Positions 10,843 to 19,641 of a stretch of DNA of 64,000 bases are shown piece after piece (position 1 is the first letter of the stretch; each line of letters starts with the position of its first letter). The stretch covers positions 66,517,644-66,581,643 of the forward strand of contig NC_045446.1 of the NCBI RefSeq assembly GCF_002776525.5, read 5' to 3'. Made by a program: the position numbers and the translations under genes. The notes under the pieces are model-generated. The model was not told where the DNA came from and searched no databases. It was given only the letters and a program-made list of their open reading frames with translations. Source of the stretch: Piliocolobus tephrosceles (lineage: Eukaryota; Chordata; Mammalia; Primates; Cercopithecidae).

Positions 10843-12221
10843 AGAGCAGCAATTCTCAAAACTTCATAGTCCCCAGATTCCTCTGCACTATTACATTATT
10901 GAGGACTCCAAAGACCTTTGTTTATGTGGATTTTACCTAACAACATTTATTAGAGAAATTTTTAAAATATTAATTCATTAAAAATACCAACCTTATAATA
11001 TGTTAACATAAATAACGTTTTAATAAAAAATTACGTTTTCCAAAACAAAAACATTTAGTGAGAAAAATTACACTGCTTCATTTTTGCAAATCTCTTCCGT
11101 CCAGCTTAATAGAACACAGCTAGATTCTCACATCTGCTTCTGTATTTAATCTATTGCTATATGTTGTTTTGGTTGAAATATATGAAGAAAATCTATCCTC
11201 ATAATGATATGCAGTTAAAAAGGTTATTACAATACTCTTCTTTTTTCCATATAATTGTGAATTCTCCACAAGTGGTAGTTTCTTCAAGATTAGTTGAAAT
11301 GTGAAATCTGAGACCAGACCAATGAGCTTTTTCATGCCCTAGTACATAAAAAATCCCATAGTCTATCTTGCACTTCAAATAGATCTTTTATCCATGTATG
11401 TCTCTGTAAAACCAAAATTGGTCATGTGGAAAATATTAGTTCAGTGAGTTATACATACCATATAAATGTTAACGCAATTAATTATACAATATGTAAAAAA
11501 TACCCACATCAGTATCATCAGTGATCTCACCAGAAAAGTCTTCAAGTATTAGAGAGCTGCCAAGCTCACAGTGGCACATAAATTTTCCAAAATTCTAATT
11601 TTCAACTTGAATGCTCAAATTATCAGTTGTTCTCCTCGAAGTGGCAGGCTTGTTTATTTCTGAGAAAATGTCTATCAAACACCCAGATCTGAATAATCAT
11701 ATTTAGAAAATTCTAGAAGACACAATACACAATTTATCAAAGCAATGATGCCATCATGTTATGTAGCACTCCAAAAATTCCACTGTCCACTCCTGAGAGA
11801 CCGAATATGAAAAATGGAAATAATATCAGTGTTATTATGAAAATAGTTTTGACATTGTGGACTCCCTGAAAGGGTCTTGGGGGCTGCTATGGTCTGAATG
11901 TCTGCATCCCCTCAAAATTCATATTGAAACAATCCCCAGTGCAGTGGTGTTGGGAGATGAGGCATCTGGGAGGTGACTTCGGTCATGAAGGGGAAGCCTT
12001 ATTTGCCCCTTCCGCCATGTGAGAACACAACAAGAAGGTACCATCTAAGAAGCCGAGAGTGAGCCCTCACCAGATGCCAAATCTGCTGGTGACTTCATCT
12101 TGGACTTCCCAGCTTCCAGAACTATGAGAAACAAATTTCTGTTGCTTAAAAATCACCCAGTCTAAGGTATTTTCTATAACAGCCCAAACAGTCACCCTCC
12201 TGAGTCCCCAGAAAACCACTG
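10843..12221 (+). mobile_element. hAT-Charlie DNA transposon, non-autonomous/decayed
   Basis: The left end GCAGCAATTCTCAAA and right end GAAAACCACTG (about 12,210) resemble the CAGNGGTTCTCAAA terminal inverted repeats of hAT-Charlie elements. Interior segments such as TTGAGGACTCCAAAGACC and TTTGACATTGTGGACTCCCTGAAAGGGTC are typical. No intact transposase frame. Interrupted near its right end by a MaLR LTR. Confidence 0.65.
11885..12192 (+). mobile_element. MaLR (MST-type) solo LTR
   Basis: Starts TGCTATGGTCTGAATG, contains ATTCATATTGAAACAATCCCC, CCATGTGAGAACACAACAAG and TTCCAGAACTATGAGAAA, in MST/MLT order. It sits inside the Charlie element and has no internal retroviral region. Confidence 0.75.
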
Positions 12222-13034
12222 ATTTTACATTTCACAAAGTAGAGTACATCAACTCTCAATCAGCCTTGATTAAACTGCCAGAAGAACCTTGGAAGCCCTC
12301 ACCCATCTTGGGTGAGTTAGTACTAGCTGCCTGAAGAGGAAGAAGAGAGCTTCAACGCCCAACTCATTCTAATCAAAGCAATTCATTAGCTCTACCTGCA
12401 CCTTCTCCTGGTTTAGGAAGAGCTCCACTGTGAGCTGCCTCAAAGTGGCAAGCCTTGGCATTAGGCAAACCACCCTGTGCTGGGGCAATCAAGATTTAGG
12501 CAGTTGTTTGTTTGTTTGTTTGTTTTTACTTAAACCCTGTCACTGACCTAAGCTGGGTTGATTATATTATTTCACTTTTTTAAAAAAGAAGCATATTAAT
12601 GCCACTTTTTCTAAAACAGTAAGAACTATTAGGGTATGTAAATTCCACACCATACACTTTTTTAATTACACTCTTGAAGTTTAAATTATTGCTAAATAGC
12701 TGTTTCTAAAAGCATGCATGGGATTTATAACTGATGACTGAGAAATGTACTGTTTTAATAGCATTAAATATATTCATCTTTATTGTTAGTTAACAATGCT
12801 AGCATTTGAAGACTAGACTGGCAATGTCACCTTTTATCAACCTTCCCTACAACCTGTTTACAGAAGAAAAGGTGTGGGTGGGGTTTAGAACTAATAACCC
12901 TAAAAACACGGTTATTAATTCAATAACACCTCTGGAAACTGCTTCTTTGTTATAAATAACTCTGGGCACAGTGAAAAGGAAACTATCAAATACAGTAGAA
13001 CTTGAAATCATGTAGTACAAGGAGGTTCGATTTG
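12222..13034. other. Unique intronic sequence
   Basis: No repeat recognised apart from a short (GTTT)n at 12503-12526. Confidence 0.5.
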
Positions 13035-13420
13035 GATAAAAAGACCTTGAACATATTATGTTAAGCCAGACATAAAAGGAGAAATATTGTATGATTCCAC
13101 CTATAGGAGGAACCTAGAAAGTGGATTTGAGGTTACCAAATGCTGGAAGGGCAGGGGAACGGGAGGTTATTGCCTAATGGTTACAGTTTTTGTTTGGGAT
13201 AATGAAAAAGTTTTGGAAATAGTGGAGAAGACTGCACAACACTGTGAATGTAATTAATGCCACTGAATTGCACATTTAAAGATTAAAATAGCAAATTTTG
13301 TTGTATGTATTTTACCAAAATTTTAAAAATTAATGTACATACCCCAAGTCGTACACTTTACATAGGTGAACTATATGTGAATTGTATCTCAATAAACATC
13401 TTTTTAAAAAGAAATTCATG
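13035..13420 (+). mobile_element. L1M 3'-end fragment
   Basis: Old L1 3' sequence: ATATTGTATGATTCCACCTATAG, ATGCCACTGAATTGCACATTTAAA, TGTATCTCAATAAA. Inactive. Confidence 0.7.
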
Positions 13421-14344
13421 ATTTGGTCTTGAAGCATTCAAAGGAGTCTAACACTGAAAAGGGCACAGACTTAGTGTGATCCTGGGGACAAAACCAGGAC
13501 CTCCAAGGCCTCAATTACAGGAGGCAGATGTCCACTCAATACAGGGAAGAAACAACAGCCAAAGTTGTCCAGGATTATCAGGTGTCTTCTCATAAAGGGG
13601 AGGACTGTCATTAGAGGTGTTTTAGCCAGGGCAGAGATGCCCATCTGTCAGGAATGCACAGGGCCTATAAAGGTCCATAAACACCTTTGTCTTCGAATGC
13701 TAAATTGTGTCTATGTTTTTTTGCTTTTGTTTTTTCAGGTAAGAGTCCTTATGTTAGATTCTCAAAAGGATAATAACCCTAAAAATGACTAAAAGTCATT
13801 ATTATTGAGAAAATTCCAGTATTTCAAGTGAGATTTCACCAGATCTAAAAATTTCTTTCAAATCTGAAACTGTAACTCCCTATAGACCATATTCCCCTTA
13901 AGGAGTGTAGTAAAAACAGGATTCACTACATATTAACACAAATGACCTGTGGTCCTGAACTGACCAGAGGTGCCCTCATTATGGAAGTGAAATAAATCTG
14001 TAAGAATGTCTTTGGACTAAAATTTGGGAAAAAGGAAGATAATGCATAACGGGGCAAGGCCAAGTCAGACTAAGATGCTCCTCTCCTTTGTTCCCATGGA
14101 ACCCAACGGCTACTCCTCACTCTACTGAGCGAGTTCTTTCCCATGTCTCAGAACTTAAAACACTGGGAATGCCCCACAACTCAATCCTCAGATCCACTCT
14201 TTGCTCACTCCTTAGATAACCTTAACCCGTACCATGGCTTTAAATACCCTCTATCAACTGAGAACACCCATATTTACAATTTCCAGTCTGAAAGTCTCTG
14301 AATTTCAGACTTGTATATCCTACTCTCTCTTCAAGACATCTATT
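13421..14344. other. Unique intronic sequence
   Basis: No family recognised. An open frame at 13565-13792 shows no known domain. Confidence 0.45.
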
Positions 14345-14490
14345 TTCCTTGAGGTAAAATTCTCATAACATAAAATTAACCATTTTAAAGTAAAAAACTG
14401 AATGGCAATTAATACATTCATCATGTTCTGCAACCATCACCACCACCTAATTCTAAAACATTTTCATCACCTCAAAAGGAAACCCTGTAT

Positions 14491-14659
14491 GTCTAGTATC
14501 CAGAATATATAAAATACTCTTACAATTCAGCAACAAAAAGACAACCCAATTTTAAAATAGGCAAAGGACTTCTTTCTACATAAAAGATACAAATGGCTAA
14601 AAAGCACATGAAAAGATGCTGAACATCGCTCGTTATTAGAGAAGTTCAAATTAAAACCA
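14491..14659 (+). repeat. Inverted repeat, left arm (L1-derived)
   Basis: The reverse complement of 15057-15227 at roughly 93% identity with a small indel. It carries L1 sequence in sense orientation inside an antisense L1. Confidence 0.85.
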
Positions 14660-15056
14660 TACTCTTTCCCCCAGCCCCAGGCAACCACTGATACGCTTTC
14701 TGTCTCTCTGGATTTACTTATTCTGGATATTTCATATAATAGAATCATATAACATACAAGCTTTTGTATCTGGCTTCCTTCACTTAGCATAATGTTTCTG
14801 AGGTTCACCCATACCGTAGCATGTATTGGCACTTCATTCCTTTTCATGCCTAATATTTCATTGTATTGATATACATTTTGTTTATCCATTCATGGATAAA
14901 CATGGCTTGTTTCTACCTTTTGACTATTGCGAATAGTGCTGCTATGAATGTGTGTACATTTGGTTTTTTTGAATATCAGTTTGCAATTCTTTTGCATATA
15001 TGCCTAGGAATGGAACTGCTGGGACACACGGTAATTCTACGTCTAACTGCCACTTG

Positions 15057-15227
15057 TGGTTTTGATTTGAACTTCTCTAATAATGAATGATGTTCAGCAT
15101 CTTTTCATGTGCTTTTTGGCCATTTGTATCTTTTGTTTAAAGAAAGAAGTCCTTTGCTTATTTTAAAATTGGGTTGTCTTTTTGTTGCTGAATTGAAAGA
15201 GTTCGTTATATATTCTGGATACGAGAC
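15057..15227 (-). repeat. Inverted repeat, right arm (L1-derived)
   Basis: In the expected orientation for the surrounding L1, so this arm is the likely source and 14491-14659 the copy. The arms are separated by 397 bases. Confidence 0.85.
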
Positions 15228-15382
15228 CCCAAATGTATAATTTGCAAGTACCTTCTTCCATTCTTTTCACTTTCTTGGCAACGTCCTTTGATACACAAAA
15301 GTTTAATTTTGATGAAATCCACTTAGTCTATTTCTCTTTTTACTGCATGTATTTTGGTGTCATATCTAAGAATGTGGTGCCA

Positions 15383-15685
15383 GCCGGGTACAGCGGCTCA
15401 CGCCTGTAATCCCAGCACTTTGGGAGGCCAAGGTGGGCGGATCACCTGAGGTCAGGAGTTCGAGACCAGCCTGGCCAACATGGTGAAACCCCGTCTCTAC
15501 TAAAAAAAATTTAAAAATTAGACAGGCATGGCAGTGGGCGCCTGTAATTCCAGCTACTTGGGAGGCTGAGTGAGTAGAATTGCTTGAACCCCAGTGGCAG
15601 AGGTTGCAGTGAGCTGAGATCGTGCCACTGCACTCCAGCTTGGGCAACAGAGTGAGACTCTGTCCCAAAAAAACAAAAAACAAAC
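15383..15685 (+). repeat. AluS-type SINE
   Basis: Inserted into the L1. 15-bp target duplication at 15368-15382 and 15686-15700, two mismatches. Confidence 0.92.
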
Positions 15686-15845
15686 AAGAATGTACTGCCA
15701 AATCTAAAGTCATGAAAATTTAGCTGTATTTTTTTCCTAAAAGTTTAATGATACAGCTCTTATATTTAGGCCTTTGATTTAGATAAAAGTATAGGCCACT
15801 TGGAGTTCATTTCTGTATATGGTATGAAGAAAGACATCTATTCTT

Positions 15846-16132
15846 TTTTTCTTGAGACGGATCTTGCTCTGTCACCCAGACTGGAGCGCAGTGGCACAAT
15901 CTCGGCTCACTGCAACCTCTGCCTCCCGGGTTCAAGCGATTCTCATGTCTTAGCCTCCTGAGTAGCTGGACAGGCATGCATCACCATGCTTAGCAAATTT
16001 TTGTATTTTTTAATAGAGACAGGGTTTCGCTATGTTGGTCAGGCTGGTCTCGAACTCCTGACCTCAAGTGATCTGCCTGCTTTGGCCTCCCAAAGTGCTG
16101 GGATTACAAGTGTGAGCCACCGTGCCTGGCCT
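15846..16132 (-). repeat. AluS-type SINE
   Basis: Antisense copy with a perfect 14-bp target duplication AGACATCTATTCTT (15832-15845, 16133-16146). Confidence 0.92.
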
Positions 16133-16146
16133 AGACATCTATTCTT

Positions 16147-17080
16147 GAATGTCTATCATGCCTCTCAAACCCAAACTTTTAGTATTCCTCTACCAAACCT
16201 GCTCTTCCCAGTGTTCCCTATCTCAGCAAACGCTCGCATTAAAAATCTTGAAGTCAGCTGAGTGTGGTGGCTTACAGCCTGTTCTAGCACTTTGGGAGAC
16301 TGAGACAGGAGGATTGCTTGAAGCCAGGAGTTCAAGACCAACCTGACCAACATAGGTTTTTAAAATCTTGAAGTCGCCTTGAGTTCTCTTTTTCTTTTAC
16401 AATCTACCTCCAAACCATTAGCAAATCCTGTTGGCTTCACCTTCAAACCATATCTCAAATTTACCACCTCCTCCTCTACTAATCTAGATTATTGCAACAG
16501 CCTTTTAACTGGTCTTCTGGCTTTCACGTTTCACCCCACAATCTAACTAGCAGCCACTGATCCTGTTAAAATTTAAGTCTCTGCTCTAAACCCTTCAATG
16601 ACTTCCTATTTCACTCAGAATAAAAACCATACTGCCTTCCAAGACCTACAAGGTCCTACCTAAAGAATTTGCCCCTACCATACACACACCTTTCTGGTCT
16701 CATCTCACTTCTCTCTCAGTCCCTCTCCCTGGACTCCTGGCTGCCCTGTCTTTGCCTTCTTTGGAATGCTGCCGCCCAAGGTATCTCCAGAGCTGGCCCC
16801 TTCACCTGGTCTTTGCTCAAATTCACCTTCATAGTGAGGCCTTCTCTAATCACTGTATTAAAAATAGCAATTGTGCGTCCCTTGATACTACTTATTCCCC
16901 TACCCTCTAACCTTTATTTTTCTCCACAGTATTTATCATCATCCGACACACTATGTATTTTACTTGTTTATTCCCCCCCATTAGAATGTAATCTTCATGA
17001 GAGCAAGGACTTGGATTTGTTCATCTGTAACCCCCACCGCTCACAACAAGTAGACCTTCAATAATTAATTGAACTAATTA
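16147..17080 (+). repeat. L2 element, long 3' portion
   Basis: A long L2 copy in sense order: CTCTGCTCTAAACCCTTCAATGAC, AAGACCTACAAGGTCCTACC, TCACCTGGTCTTTGCTCAAATTC, GAATGTAATCTTCATGAGAGCAAGG. Interrupted by the half-Alu at 16256. Confidence 0.78.
16256..16361 (+). repeat. 3'-truncated half-Alu with intact target duplication
   Basis: Only the first 106 bases of an Alu (to ACCAACATAG plus GTTTTT), without A tail, between perfect 14-bp copies of AAAATCTTGAAGTC (16242-16255, 16362-16375). Confidence 0.88.
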
Positions 17081-17099
17081 ATAAATAATACACATTATA

Positions 17100-17235
17100 A
17101 TCGCCCGTTGCTGTACCTGTTCCCTTAATGGACTGAGAGCTTTCTGCAAGCAGTGACACCCTTGTTCACCTGTGAACTCCCAGCACCTAACATTTGCGCT
17201 CGGCACATAGGAATTGATTTTAAATGAATGAACCA
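17100..17235 (+). repeat. L2 3' end
   Basis: Ends in the L2 pattern CTCGGCACATAGGAATTG...AATGAATGAAC. Confidence 0.65.
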
Positions 17236-17574
17236 ACAAGACAGGCCTATAAAACATGTCAGCCTTTCAAACACAGTCCCTATGCTATCATTCCTTAAAT
17301 ATAAGTCAGTGTGTGGGGGTTATCCGAAAGAAGAGGTTCCAATACCAATTCCCACGCCCTCACGCGTACACCCTCTGTTATCCCTACAATAACCAAGTGA
17401 GAAAATGAGTAACGGTGACAGCCATAAAATGAACCCTGAACCGTGCAATGACAAGTCCTTAGGAGAGAGCAGTTGTGACAAGATAAAAGGTGGTAGCGGG
17501 ACTCAAAACAGAAACACTGTCCCGGGGGTGGTGGCAAGGAGACGGAAAGGCCCCAGTGGCCACAACCATAGAGT

Positions 17575-17652
17575 CCTGCTCTCTTTTGACAGCTAAGGAA
17601 ACTAACGCCCAGAGAGGAAAGCGACTCGCCCGAGGTCACACAGCAAGTGAGC
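17575..17652 (-). repeat. MIR fragment at the CpG-island edge
   Basis: AGCTAAGGAAACTAACGCCCAGAGAGG and GAGGTCACACAGCAAG are antisense MIR core sequence with CpGs retained. Confidence 0.65.
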
Positions 17653-17949
17653 CACGGCGAGACCCACAGCATCCCGCGTCCGCGCGCCGCCCCAGATCCC
17701 TCGTGTTTGGGGTGGTGCCCTGCGCGCAGAGCCCCCACCAGCGCACGTGTTCCGAGGTCCCCGGACGCCCGTCCGCCCATGGCTTGGGGCCGGCTCCCCA
17801 TCTCGGTCCAACGCTGGGGTCGACGGCAGTGCGCTGCGCCTCCCTCCTGCGCCCCTCTCAGCCAGCCCAGGTGACCGCCTGCGGCCGGCGGCTGGCAGCG
17901 TTCACCGCGGAGGTGGGCCTGGGCCGTCCGCTCCGTACCCGCCGCTTAC

Positions 17950-18038
17950 CTGGCCGGGTCCCGCGGAAACCTGAAGAAGGCCAAGTCGGACTGCGTGCTC
18001 TTCCGCGTGCAGTTGGGGGCAGCGCAGAAGTTCGGCAT
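17950..18038 (-). CDS. THAP12: THAP12 coding exon 1 (residues 1-29 plus two bases of codon 30)
   Basis: The minus strand reads MPNFCAAPNCTRKSTQSD and then LAFFRFPRDPA, ending in AG with a consensus donor GTAAGC at 17949-17944. The start is the ATG at 18038-18036; no other ATG occurs on this strand back to 18533, so it is the first ATG of any transcript starting in the CpG island. Cys5 and Cys10 are the first two ligands of the C2CH zinc site of the THAP domain, and the FPRDP segment matches the conserved THAP proline. THAP12 is known as PRKRIR, DAP4 or p52rIPK. From family knowledge it is a nuclear DNA-binding protein linked to P58IPK/PKR signalling, with an N-terminal THAP domain and a hAT-transposase-like C-terminal region. 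The junction codon (AG plus A from exon 2) gives Arg30, which supports the splice. Identification rests on near-identity with the remembered human protein. Confidence 0.94.
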
Positions 18039-18163
18039 CGTAGCCCGCCCGCCGGCCGGCCCAGCCCTCCCCTCCCCGCCTCCTCAGGGCAGTCCGCCCG
18101 CCCGTCGAGGCCGAGGAGGGGAGCCAGGCCGGCCGGCCGGCTCGGCAGGGCCGACGCGCGGGG

Positions 18164-18179
18164 GAGGGGCGGGCGGGCG
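18164..18179. promoter_or_regulatory. SP1/KLF GC boxes
   Basis: Overlapping GGGGCGGGC and GGGCGGGCG motifs within the CpG island, 130-140 bases upstream of the THAP12 ATG. They are common in TATA-less promoters and are low-information motifs. Confidence 0.5.
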
Positions 18180-18319
18180 AGAAGCCGCGAGGGCCAGGAG
18201 GGGTGCCGCGGTCCGAGGCCGGGCTGGGGACGCGGCTCCACAGTGCTGTGAGCGGCCGGGAGGATTTACCGCCGCCGCCGCTGGTGCACCTCCCGCCCGC
18301 CCGAGACGCTGCCGCCTCC

Positions 18320-18337
18320 TTCCCACAATGCACCCTG
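18320..18337 (+). promoter_or_regulatory. ZNF143/Staf (THAP11-type) binding site
   Basis: TTCCCACAATGCACCCTG matches the Staf/ZNF143 consensus (YWCCCRNMATSCMYYRCR) at 16 of 18 positions, including the CCCR and ATSC cores. Sites of this class are typical of CpG-island housekeeping promoters and are also reported to recruit THAP11 and HCFC1. It lies about 280 bases upstream of the THAP12 ATG. Confidence 0.7.
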
Positions 18338-18517
18338 ACGCCCGGGGGTGCCCTCTCTTCCCTCAGCCTTCCTCCCCCGCCCCTCCTTTCCGCCTTCTCC
18401 GCAGGCGGGGACGCGCAAGGAAGCGCGCCTGCTGGGGTGTGGCAAGGCGGAGGCGGGACCTGGCGCGCGCTGGCGCAGTGCGACTGCGCACAGTCTAATG
18501 CGCGGAGGGGAGAGAAT

Positions 18518-18529
18518 TGCGCACGCGCG
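18518..18529. promoter_or_regulatory. NRF1 binding site
   Basis: TGCGCACGCGCG is a full match to the palindromic NRF1 consensus YGCGCAYGCGCR. It lies directly before the first plus-strand ATG of the GVQW3 leader exon (18531). A second GCGCA-rich half site (GTGCGACTGCGCA) lies at about 18478-18490. Confidence 0.75.
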
Positions 18530-18530
18530 C

Positions 18531-18574
18531 ATGTCTCCCGGGACGCTAGATCAGGCGATACCCTGGCTGCTCCG
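18531..18574 (+). CDS. GVQW3: Putative GVQW3 leader exon (coding part)
   Basis: An ATG at 18531 opens a frame reading MSPGTLDQAIPWLL plus CG, up to a fair donor CCG/GTAGGT at 18574/18575. Joined to the acceptor at 19000-19001, the frame continues as R-A-R into the main ATG, so the phase fits exactly. Without splicing, the frame stops at the TAG that overlaps the donor. The ATG context is weak (C at -3, T at +4), so it may be skipped and the exon may be only 5' UTR. The transcribed exon must begin further left, inside the CpG island. This is inference from splice signals. Confidence 0.45.
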
Positions 18575-19001
18575 GTAGGTTTGGCGTGCGCGGGTTTTTG
18601 CAGATCTAGGGCGAGCTTACACGTTACATCACCGATGCATCTCTTCTTGCTTGCTTAATTTGCCAACACTTAGACCTTTCTTGCAGAATTCGCCATATAC
18701 TCCTAAGGGCCGCGGAATCGGAGCAACCTTGTTGACTGATTGGCAAACTCCTCGGCAGATGTGCGTGCACTGGTTGGATGCAGTGGTTGTAGGCGATTTA
18801 ATTTTTCCCAGCTTTGCAGCGACTGCTGGCCCTGTTAGCTTCCCAGAACGGATCTCCCCAGCCTCGACTGGAAGCTGAGGGACAAAAATTCTTAAAAGTA
18901 ATTACTCTTTCCCGGCGAGGCTTCTAGAAGAGCAAGAATAGCGATATAATTACACCTGCAGGCCTACAGTCGTGGCCTGTTAACGTTCGTGTGTTTTTCA
19001 G
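18575..19001 (+). other. GVQW3: Putative GVQW3 intron 1
   Basis: 427 bases between GTAGGT at 18575 and the acceptor GTGTTTTTCAG ending at 19001. The polypyrimidine tract and CAG are good. The stretch contains no recognised repeat. An in-frame GTG at 18991 lies in the pyrimidine tract and is not a start. Confidence 0.6.
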
Positions 19002-19008
19002 TGCCAGA

Positions 19009-19641
19009 ATGAGTGACCGCTATTTAGAACAAAGGATTAGTATCAAATTTTGCGTGAAATTGAACAAGTCTGCAAGTGAGACCCACCATCTTTTAAAAGA
19101 AGCTTATGGGGAAGAAGTCATGTCAAGGGCCAGAGTTTTTGACTGGCACAAAAGGTTTAAAGAAGGACGGGAAGATGTGCGAGATGATGCCAGAAGTGGG
19201 CGTCCGGTCACCCACCGAACAGATGACAATATCCAGAAGGTCAAGGACTTGGTTTGTTCAAACAGGCAGTTAACCGTGAGGATGATGGCCGAAGAGTTAA
19301 ATTTAGACAAAGAAACTGTTAGGCTTATTTTGAAAGAAAATTTGAACATGAGGAAGGTTTCTGCAAAAGTTATTTCGGGTGTTTTGAAGGGTGAGCCTAA
19401 ACCACGAAAACTTGACTTTCAGTCCAATCTTTCAAAGGAAACTAGGAAAAATAGCTCATGTTTGAGGAAAAAGGTAACAGGTTCTGAAACATGGAGTTAT
19501 CTCCAGGGTGAAGCTGATGGGGAAATGCCCCTGTCCGTATCCCATCCCAGAGTCCACTACCCTGCCAGCCAGCTTCTGCAGGCCTCATCTTCAACAAGCC
19601 TTCCCCCCAGGGTAGCTGAGGATTGGTTCACCCCGTGGTGA
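19009..19641 (+). CDS. GVQW3: GVQW3: domesticated mariner-transposase helix-turn-helix protein (210 aa)
   Basis: An uninterrupted 210-codon frame starts at an ATG with A at -3, just after a splice acceptor (CAG at 18999-19001). Residues 1-125 are the paired helix-turn-helix DNA-binding region of a mariner (Tc1/mariner) transposase. The first HTH contains EAYGEEVMSRARVFDWHKRF (residues 31-50), the linker has a GRP motif at 64-66, and the second HTH spans about 75-118 (RMMAEELNLDKETVRLIL at 91-108). Residues 156-164 (VTGSETWSY) align with the start of the catalytic domain, but Ser159 replaces the first catalytic aspartate. After residue 165 the sequence (rich in S and P, ending DWFTPW) has no transposase similarity I can see, so the DDD core is absent. 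A DNA-binding role is inferred and transposition is excluded. The head-to-head CpG-island neighbour is THAP12. I assign GVQW3 (FLJ37770) from memory of the human protein at this locus. The GVQW motif itself, an Alu-encoded peptide, is not in this frame. Confidence 0.82.
   Translation: MSDRYLEQRISIKFCVKLNKSASETHHLLKEAYGEEVMSRARVFDWHKRFKEGREDVRDDARSGRPVTHRTDDNIQKVKDLVCSNRQLTVRMMAEELNLDKETVRLILKENLNMRKVSAKVISGVLKGEPKPRKLDFQSNLSKETRKNSSCLRKKVTGSETWSYLQGEADGEMPLSVSHPRVHYPASQLLQASSSTSLPPRVAEDWFTPW
19391..19396 (+). promoter_or_regulatory. GVQW3: Possible internal splice donor in GVQW3
   Basis: AAGG/GTGAGC lies after the first base of codon 128, at the end of the second HTH. Its use would remove the residual transposase/unique tail and join the DNA-binding region to a downstream exon, for example an antisense-Alu exon. 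No transcript evidence is available here. Confidence 0.3.

Larger units (their letters stand above)
14345..16146 (-). mobile_element. L1M 3' region with internal inverted duplication
   Basis: Antisense L1: 3' end GAGGTAAAATTCTCATAACAT at the left, through CACTTAGCATAATG, TTTGTTTATCCATTCATGG and GCATATATGCCTAGGAATGG, to TTGGAGTTCATTTCTGTATATGG. Split by Alus at 15383 and 15846. A 169-base block (14491-14659) is in the opposite orientation. About 200 bases of the usual order are missing before 15057. Confidence 0.75.
3160..17949 (-). other. THAP12: THAP12 intron 1
   Basis: GT-AG intron of 14,790 bases between the two THAP12 coding exons, interrupting codon 30 after its second base. It holds about 14 Alu-derived elements, three L1 fragments, a hAT-Charlie element with a nested MaLR LTR, several L2 and MIR pieces, and an inverted duplication inside an L1. 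No further exon was recognised. Confidence 0.9.
17640..18590. promoter_or_regulatory. CpG-island bidirectional promoter (THAP12 minus / GVQW3 plus)
   Basis: This roughly 950-base stretch is visibly GC-rich and dense in CpG, unlike the AT-rich DNA on both sides. It contains the THAP12 start exon on the minus strand and the first exon of the plus-strand gene at its right end. There is no TATA box. GC boxes (GGGGCGGGCGGG at about 18166 and CCCCGCCCC at about 18373), a ZNF143-type site and an NRF1 site lie between the two starts. This is the usual layout of a housekeeping head-to-head promoter. Exact transcription starts cannot be read from sequence. Confidence 0.88.

Noticed and set aside
17490..18251. 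253-codon open frame on the plus strand through the CpG island
   Set aside because: High GC removes stop codons by chance. It runs antisense to THAP12 exon 1, is rich in R, P, A and G, and has no domain.
18991..19008. Upstream in-frame extension of GVQW3 from 18991
   Set aside because: It begins with GTG inside the polypyrimidine tract of the splice acceptor. The first real ATG of the exon is 19009.
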